From assembly GCF_005938105.1 (NCBI RefSeq), contig NZ_VCPE01000016.1, positions 1-64,000 on the forward strand: DNA of 64,000 bases. The letters are read 5' to 3'. The position numbers and the translations under genes are program-made. Source of the DNA: Brucella haematophila (lineage in GTDB: Bacteria > Pseudomonadota > Alphaproteobacteria > Rhizobiales > Rhizobiaceae). Of the stretch, positions 60,694-64,000 are shown piece after piece. Each line of letters opens with the position of its first letter. Position 1 is the stretch's first letter. Below the pieces are notes generated by a model. The model was not told the origin of the DNA, made no database searches, and saw only the letters and a program-made list of their open reading frames with translations.

Positions 60694-61611
60694 TTAGCCC
60701 TTGGCAGCAGCAGCGACTTCAGCAGCGAAATCGCTTTCTTCCTTTTCGATGCCTTCGCCGAGAGCGACGCGGGCAAAGCCGACGATCTTGGCCGGAGCGC
60801 CGATGGTCTTTTCAGCTTCCTTGAGGGCAGCTGCAACCGTCAGGTCCGGGTTGATGACGAAAGCCTGCGAAAGAAGAACAACTTCTTCGTAGAACTTGCG
60901 CATACGGCCTTCGATCATCTTTTCGATGATGTTGTCCGGCTTGCCGGATTCACGAGCCTGCTCAATGAAGATCGACTTTTCGCGTTCAGCAGCAGCCGGA
61001 TCAACGTCTTCAGCGGTCAGCGCGAGCGGGTTGATAGCAGCAACGTGCATGGCAACCTGACGGCCGAATGCGTTTGCAGCTTCTGCATCGCCAGCGGTTT
61101 CGATAGCTACCAGAACGCCGAGCTTGCCGAGACCGTCAGCAACGCCGTTGTGGATGTAGGTTGCAACGGTACCCTGCGAAACGCTGAGGGCAGCCGAACG
61201 ACGGAAGCTGATGTTTTCGCCGATGGTTGCAACTGCGTCCTTGGCAGTTTCGGTGACGGACTTGCCGTCAACATTGGCGTTGGCCACAGCTTCGGTCGAA
61301 CCGTCGGTAGCCAGGGCAGCCTGAGCGATCTTGCGAACCAGATCCTGGAAAGCGTCGTTGCGGGCAACGAAGTCGGTTTCGGAGTTGACTTCAACGACAA
61401 CAGCCTTGTTGCCGGAAGATGCAACGCCAACCAGACCTTCAGCAGCCGTACGGCCAGCCTTCTTGTCAGCCTTTGCAATGCCCTTGGCGCGCAGCCAATC
61501 GACAGCAGCTTCGACGTCGCCATTGGTTTCTGCAAGAGCAGCCTTGCAGTCCATCATGCCAGCGCCGGTCAGTTCGCGGAGTTCTTTAACCTGAGATGCG
61601 GAAATGCTCAT
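60694..61611 (-). CDS. tsf: Elongation factor Ts
   Basis: Nucleotide exchange factor of EF-Tu. The 305-residue protein has [23 protein letters not shown] at the start, [12 protein letters not shown], and the paired core domains. The ATG at 61611 is the usual start ([16 protein letters not shown]); the track of extra codons upstream has no support. It follows rpsB by 194 bases with a hairpin between. Confidence 0.97.
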   Translation of the reverse strand: MSISASQVKELRELTGAGMMDCKAALAETNGDVEAAVDWLRAKGIAKADKKAGRTAAEGLVGVASSGNKAVVVEVNSETDFVARNDAFQDLVRKIAQAALATDGSTEAVANANVDGKSVTETAKDAVATIGENISFRRSAALSVSQGTVATYIHNGVADGLGKLGVLVAIETAGDAEAANAFGRQVAMHVAAINPLALTAEDVDPAAAEREKSIFIEQARESGKPDNIIEKMIEGRMRKFYEEVVLLSQAFVINPDLTVAAALKEAEKTIGAPAKIVGFARVALGEGIEKEESDFAAEVAAAAKG

Positions 61612-61755
61612 TGTGTCGCCTTTCACGAAAGCGAAGGCACACCGAATGGGTGTGCCAACTTTGAACCGGCGCTATTTTGACGTAGCGTGTTTTTGCCCGA
61701 AAACCGTCAAACGTGCTTCGGAATCACGCCCTTGCGCCGGAATGAAACGAGATTA

Positions 61756-61787
61756 TCCATCCGCCTCTATCAGAGATATGACGGATG
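61756..61787 (-). other. Hairpin in the rpsB-tsf gap
   Basis: CCATCCG / CGGATGG arms with partly paired ATATCTC / GATAGAG tip, 18 bases beyond the rpsB stop. The minus-strand run after it is ATAATCTCG, so a true terminator is doubtful; attenuation between rpsB and tsf is possible. Confidence 0.45.
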
Positions 61788-61805
61788 GATGAAATCATGC
61801 GCTGA

Positions 61806-62576
61806 TTAAGCGCCTTCAGCCGGAGCTTCGAGAGCTGGCTCAACCGGAGCTTCAGCCTGCGCACCGATATCGATGCCCATTGCGCCCTGCTGGCGAGCAA
61901 TACCGTCGAGAGCAGCGCGTGCAATCAGATCGCAATAGAGCGAGATAGCGCGTGCAGCGTCGTCGTTGCCCGGGATCGGGTAGTCGATCTGGTCTGGATC
62001 GCAGTTCGAATCGATCACAGCAACAACCGGAATGCCAAGACGCTTGGCTTCCTGGATAGCAATTGCTTCCTTGTTGGTGTCGATGATGAAGATCAGGTCA
62101 GGAACCGAACCCATGTCCTTGATACCGCCGAGTGCGCGGTCAAGCTTTTCACGCTCACGCTGAAGGTTCAGAAGTTCCTTCTTGGTGAAGCCCTGGCCTT
62201 CGCCGGCCAGAAGTTCGTCGAGCTTGCGCAGACGCTGGATCGAGTTGGAGATCGTCTTCCAGTTGGTCATCATGCCGCCGAGCCAGCGGGCGTTGACATA
62301 GTACTGAGCCGAACGGTTTGCTGCATCGGCAATGATGTCCGAAGCCTGACGCTTCGTGCCGACGAACAGAACGCGACCGCCGCGAGCAACGGTGTCCGAA
62401 ACGATCTTCAGCGCATTGTGCAGCAGAGGAACGGTCTGGGACAGGTCCATGATGTGGATGTTGTTACGAGCGCCATAGATGAAAGGCGCCATCTTCGGGT
62501 TCCAGCGGTGGGTCTGGTGGCCGAAGTGAACACCAGCTTCCAGAAGCTGGCGCATGCTGAAATCAGGCAATGCCAT
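61806..62576 (-). CDS. rpsB: 30S ribosomal protein S2
   Basis: A 256-residue S2. The signatures are [43 protein letters not shown] and [28 protein letters not shown]. The C-terminus is an Ala/Glu/Pro tail. The ATG at 62576 is the normal start. The leader has a hairpin pair that may serve S2 autoregulation. It opens the rpsB-tsf-pyrH-frr run. Confidence 0.97.
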   Translation of the reverse strand: MALPDFSMRQLLEAGVHFGHQTHRWNPKMAPFIYGARNNIHIMDLSQTVPLLHNALKIVSDTVARGGRVLFVGTKRQASDIIADAANRSAQYYVNARWLGGMMTNWKTISNSIQRLRKLDELLAGEGQGFTKKELLNLQREREKLDRALGGIKDMGSVPDLIFIIDTNKEAIAIQEAKRLGIPVVAVIDSNCDPDQIDYPIPGNDDAARAISLYCDLIARAALDGIARQQGAMGIDIGAQAEAPVEPALEAPAEGA

Positions 62577-62598
62577 CTTTATTTTCCTTTTCCGGTTT

Positions 62599-62638
62599 AA
62601 CCTCCACGGGCTGAGGCGATTGCTCGCCACCGGAGGTT
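62599..62638 (-). promoter_or_regulatory. Candidate S2-binding leader structure of rpsB
   Basis: On the minus strand AACCTCC / GGAGGTT form a seven-base-pair outer stem and GGCGA / TCGCC an inner stem with a four-base loop, separated by internal loops. It ends 23 bases before the rpsB start. Structured rpsB leaders that bind S2 are known in other proteobacteria; the match here is by position and shape only. Confidence 0.45.
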
Positions 62639-62896
62639 CTTGCCGGATTTCTCCCGACAAAAGCCCAATCCCGTGTGTGGAATAGGCGCGCTGTTAACTG
62701 ATCGCGCCATGAATTGCAAGACGTTTGGCCAATATACCTCAATCCGTCCGCAGGATGAAAGCGTTTCAACGCCCGCGACCGGATTATGGACTCATACAAG
62801 CCCCCCAAGGATTAAATTCTACTCGATCGAAACACCAAGCAAAGATAACAGCAATGCAAATAATATCTTTTTCATATAAAAATCCATTAAAGTAAT

Positions 62897-62925
62897 AAAA
62901 AAGCTACAATGCTGAACATTGTAGC
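62897..62925 (-). terminator. Terminator of eipB
   Basis: GCTACAATG / CATTGTAGC (62903-62925) followed by TTTTTT on the minus strand, 32 bases after the eipB stop. Confidence 0.9.
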
Positions 62926-62956
62926 CTCAATATAAATATATGTCACTTTACATTTA

Positions 62957-63808
62957 CTATTTGCAGCTGGCCTTCTGATCAGCCTTGTTAAACACATCCA
63001 GCTTTACCAGTTTACCGCGCATGGCGAAGTCACCATAATCCATGGTGAGGTCGCGGGTTATGCCGTTGCGGTAAAGTTTGAAGTTGATGCGGTAGATTGG
63101 CAGTCCGTCCTGCTTTTCCTTGTCATCGAAATAAGCAATCGTCACTGGCCAGACTGGATCCTTGGAAAACTGACCCATGAACTTGGTTTCGTCGTCGGTT
63201 GGATTCTGTCCCTTCCCGACGACAACCGTGGTCGCGACCACGCGGTCGGCATCTTCAGACGCATCAAACAGCGAAGTCTGATAAAACTTCTCGCCTGCTT
63301 CCGCCTTGCCGATCAGCTCTTCCATATGTTGGGTCGGAAACTGCGTTGCGCGCAGATCGATCTTGTTTTCCTTCGGCTTTGAAAGTTCCACAACCGTCTT
63401 GCCGCCCTCAAGCTTGGCATCGCCGCGCACTTCCTTGACGAGATCCTTGTCAACGAAGGTTTTGTTGACGAAGCGGAAGGTCTTGCCGTCGTTGCCTTCA
63501 AACGTTGTGGTCTGCTGATCGGTCACGCGCTGCGGCTGTTCTTCCATGTCGATCCGGGTCACGAAACGGAAATTGGTCGTATAGCCTTCGCAGGCCGATC
63601 CGTTGAACTCGTAAACCATGCGCCCGGTCAGACCACTGATCCCGGACTTTTCATCGGCACGGTCCAGTGTCAGATCGTAAACGGCGCGGTGCGGCACCAG
63701 CGTTACAGTCGAAGCCGCTTGGGCCACGCCCGCAAGTCCAGCCCACACACAGGCAGCGGTTCCACTTGCAGCTACAGCAACCTTAAAACCCGGCTTCAAA
63801 AAACGCAT
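62957..63808 (-). CDS. eipB: Cell envelope integrity protein EipB (DUF1849)
   Basis: A 283-residue exported protein: signal peptide ending near residue 31 (AQA), then a beta-rich DUF1849 domain (LVPHRAVYDLTLDRADEKSGISGLTGRMVYEF). Cys73 (GSACEGY) and Cys282 (second-last residue) are 209 residues apart, the same spacing I recall for the structural disulfide of Brucella EipB (Cys69-Cys278). In Brucella EipB is periplasmic, essential and needed for envelope integrity. The ATG at 63808 follows GGGAG; an ATG ten codons earlier is possible. It is alone between a terminator and a divergent RidA-like gene. Confidence 0.88.
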   Translation of the reverse strand: MRFLKPGFKVAVAASGTAACVWAGLAGVAQAASTVTLVPHRAVYDLTLDRADEKSGISGLTGRMVYEFNGSACEGYTTNFRFVTRIDMEEQPQRVTDQQTTTFEGNDGKTFRFVNKTFVDKDLVKEVRGDAKLEGGKTVVELSKPKENKIDLRATQFPTQHMEELIGKAEAGEKFYQTSLFDASEDADRVVATTVVVGKGQNPTDDETKFMGQFSKDPVWPVTIAYFDDKEKQDGLPIYRINFKLYRNGITRDLTMDYGDFAMRGKLVKLDVFNKADQKASCK

Positions 63809-63950
63809 ACATGAATCTCCCGATGAGTTGACAAGCATGATAAAAAAACTCGTGGCGGAAGCGAGGCAAAAAACGCACCCTTCCCAAAAGCTTCACCGAT
63901 TCTGCCTATAGGTTGACGGAGAAGTCCCTTTGCAAGCAAGGATTAATGCA

Positions 63951-64000
63951 ATGACCGACACGATCGAGAGCCGCCTGAAAAATCTGGGTATATCCCTGCC
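63951..64000 (+). CDS. Start of a probable RidA/YjgF-family gene (partial)
   Basis: ATG with AAGGA upstream opens a frame, MTDTIESRLKNLGISL, that runs off the window after 16 codons. Rhizobial RidA-family proteins begin almost the same way (DTIESRL.ELGI.LP). RidA hydrolyses reactive enamine intermediates. Only the N-terminus is seen, so the call rests on that alone. Confidence 0.5.
   Translation, partial: MTDTIESRLKNLGISL

Larger units (their letters stand above)
62577..62956. other. Intergenic region between eipB and rpsB
   Basis: About 380 bases. It holds the rpsB promoter and leader (structured element at 62599-62638), an AT-rich middle, and the eipB terminator at 62903-62925. No gene is supported. 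Confidence 0.6.

Overview
The window looks like chromosome of a Brucella/Ochrobactrum-type alphaproteobacterium (Rhizobiales). Evidence: a PopZ homologue, pyruvate dehydrogenase E1-beta with its own N-terminal lipoyl domain, LpxI in place of LpxH, fused IspDF, the order dusB(nifR3)-ntrB-ntrC, a GAAC-N7-GAAC alphaproteobacterial SOS box at lexA, and an EipB protein whose two cysteines are spaced as in Brucella EipB. Gene order from ntrC to rpsB matches, from memory, the Brucella large chromosome. No tools were run; family assignments come from motifs and protein length.

Layout. 1-93: the end of an IS21-like element that truncates a FadL-type outer-membrane gene (88-717). 1107-12364: valS, popZ, a TolC-family channel, an isoaspartyl methyltransferase, a small metal-binding protein, a secreted protein, a HesB/IscA protein, a TfoX-N protein, a DEAD-box helicase and NAD kinase. 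12575-12650: tRNA-Thr(TGT). 12651-13821: a low-GC, gene-poor stretch with a candidate 28-residue membrane peptide and a 65-residue, very basic exported protein. It separates ntrC from whatever lies left; the ntrYX pair usual in relatives is absent here. 13822-20237: ntrC, ntrB and dusB facing away from ispDF, pncC and a short-chain dehydrogenase.

20249-27473 is a lipoate/pyruvate dehydrogenase block (coenzyme Q-binding protein, lipA, a small membrane protein without a canonical start, lpdA, pdhC, pdhB, pdhA). ftsB, a DUF1428 gene, eno, kdsA, a glyoxalase-like gene, pyrG, an L,D-transpeptidase, secG and tpiA follow, mostly on the minus strand. 36641-43136 is a plus-strand run: ppiD, trpD, trpC, moaC, moeA, lexA. 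comEC is convergent with lexA; gltX and gltA are on plus. 49070-62576 is a long minus-strand envelope/translation block read in the order rpsB, tsf, pyrH, frr, uppS, cdsA, rseP, bamA, lpxD, fabZ, lpxA, lpxI, lpxB. eipB and the first 50 bases of a probable RidA gene close the window.

The genes are mostly core: translation, central carbon entry (enolase, PDH, citrate synthase), lipid A and outer-membrane biogenesis, isoprenoid supply and nitrogen control. I found no defence system, prophage, CRISPR array or obvious new multi-gene system. The most interesting signals are the IS disruption at the left edge, the ntrC-side gene-poor junction, the gene without a normal start codon, several palindromic operators, and structured leaders or intergenic elements.
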